Source: an uncultured Collinsella sp.
Lineage (GTDB): Bacteria; Actinomycetota; Coriobacteriia; Coriobacteriales; Coriobacteriaceae
DNA length: 42,055 nt
Reading direction: 5' to 3'
Assembly: GCA_902464035.1 (NCBI GenBank)
Contig: CABQHT010000014.1
Location: 1 to 42,055 of the forward strand
Positions 42,044-42,055 of this stretch are shown here, piece by piece; positions within the stretch are counted from its first letter, which is position 1; every line of letters begins with the position of its first letter. The notes below the pieces were generated by a model. That model ran no database searches and had not been told where the DNA came from. It saw only the letters and a list, made by a program, of their open reading frames with translations. Made by a program: the position numbers and the translations under genes.

Positions 42044-42055
42044 CTACTCTTGGTC
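42044..42055 (-). CDS. 3' end of a gene running in from the right (partial)
   Basis: On the minus strand the last bases read GAC CAA GAG TAG, that is Asp-Gln-Glu-stop. The FtsX permease at 38429 ends Val-Gln-Glu-stop in the same GAGTAG context, so the hidden gene may be a second permease of the same kind. Only three codons are visible. Confidence 0.35.
   Translation of the reverse strand, partial: DQE

Overview
The window is high-GC, densely coded chromosomal DNA that reads as a Coriobacteriia genome, most likely Collinsella. The signs are a membrane-embedded LuxR-type regulator of the Eggerthellales/Coriobacteriales type, an SLC11/NRAMP-related magnesium transporter with the residue changes known from Eggerthella, strong AGGAGG-type ribosome sites, and many short intergenic palindromes. 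I see no rRNA, tRNA, CRISPR array or phage. The only transposon trace is the 3' end of an IS3-family element.

Layout. 1-4.7 kb: pyrE (-), then mgtA (+) behind a long leader holding a consensus promoter, a 23-codon leader ORF and a hairpin, then the IS3 remnant. 4.7-8.3 kb (-): four exported or zinc-ribbon proteins, two of them paralogous lipoproteins. 8.4-9.9 kb (-): membrane LuxR regulator. 10.3-14.6 kb (+): three zinc-ribbon proteins including an SPFH protein, resembling the Bacillus ydjG/ydjI membrane-stress genes, followed by a lipoprotein. 14.7-18.7 kb (-): three translationally coupled signalling genes (7TM kinase-like protein, histidine kinase, NarL-type regulator). 18.8-23.5 kb (-): an N-terminally deleted GH1 6-phospho-beta-glucosidase, a palindrome cluster, a DUF4867 protein, luxS, and a nucleoside hydrolase/ribokinase pair. 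23.7-25.9 kb (+): OatA-like acyltransferase. 26-26.4 kb: AT-rich inverted-repeat element. 26.5-29.6 kb (-): a MgtE-N/CBS protein and an NRMT-type Mg2+ transporter. 29.9-35.7 kb (-): NodB-like protein with lost metal ligands, PRC-barrel and YtxH proteins, a stand-alone cyanophycin-synthetase N-domain protein, a CNNM/CorC protein and a hemolysin III protein. 35.9-36.8 kb (+): alpha/beta hydrolase behind a promoter with two palindromic operators. 37-38.2 kb (-): DUF362 ferredoxin. 38.4-41.8 kb (-): FtsX-type ABC permease and its ATPase. The last 12 bases are the 3' end of another minus-strand gene.

Themes. Magnesium handling recurs (mgtA, MgtE-like plus NRMT, CNNM). Nucleoside hydrolase plus ribokinase turn nucleosides into base and ribose 5-phosphate. 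Intergenic space carries several families of short palindromes. One is an exact 27-bp unit that in three places overlaps a minus-strand TAG stop codon in the same GAGTAG context.
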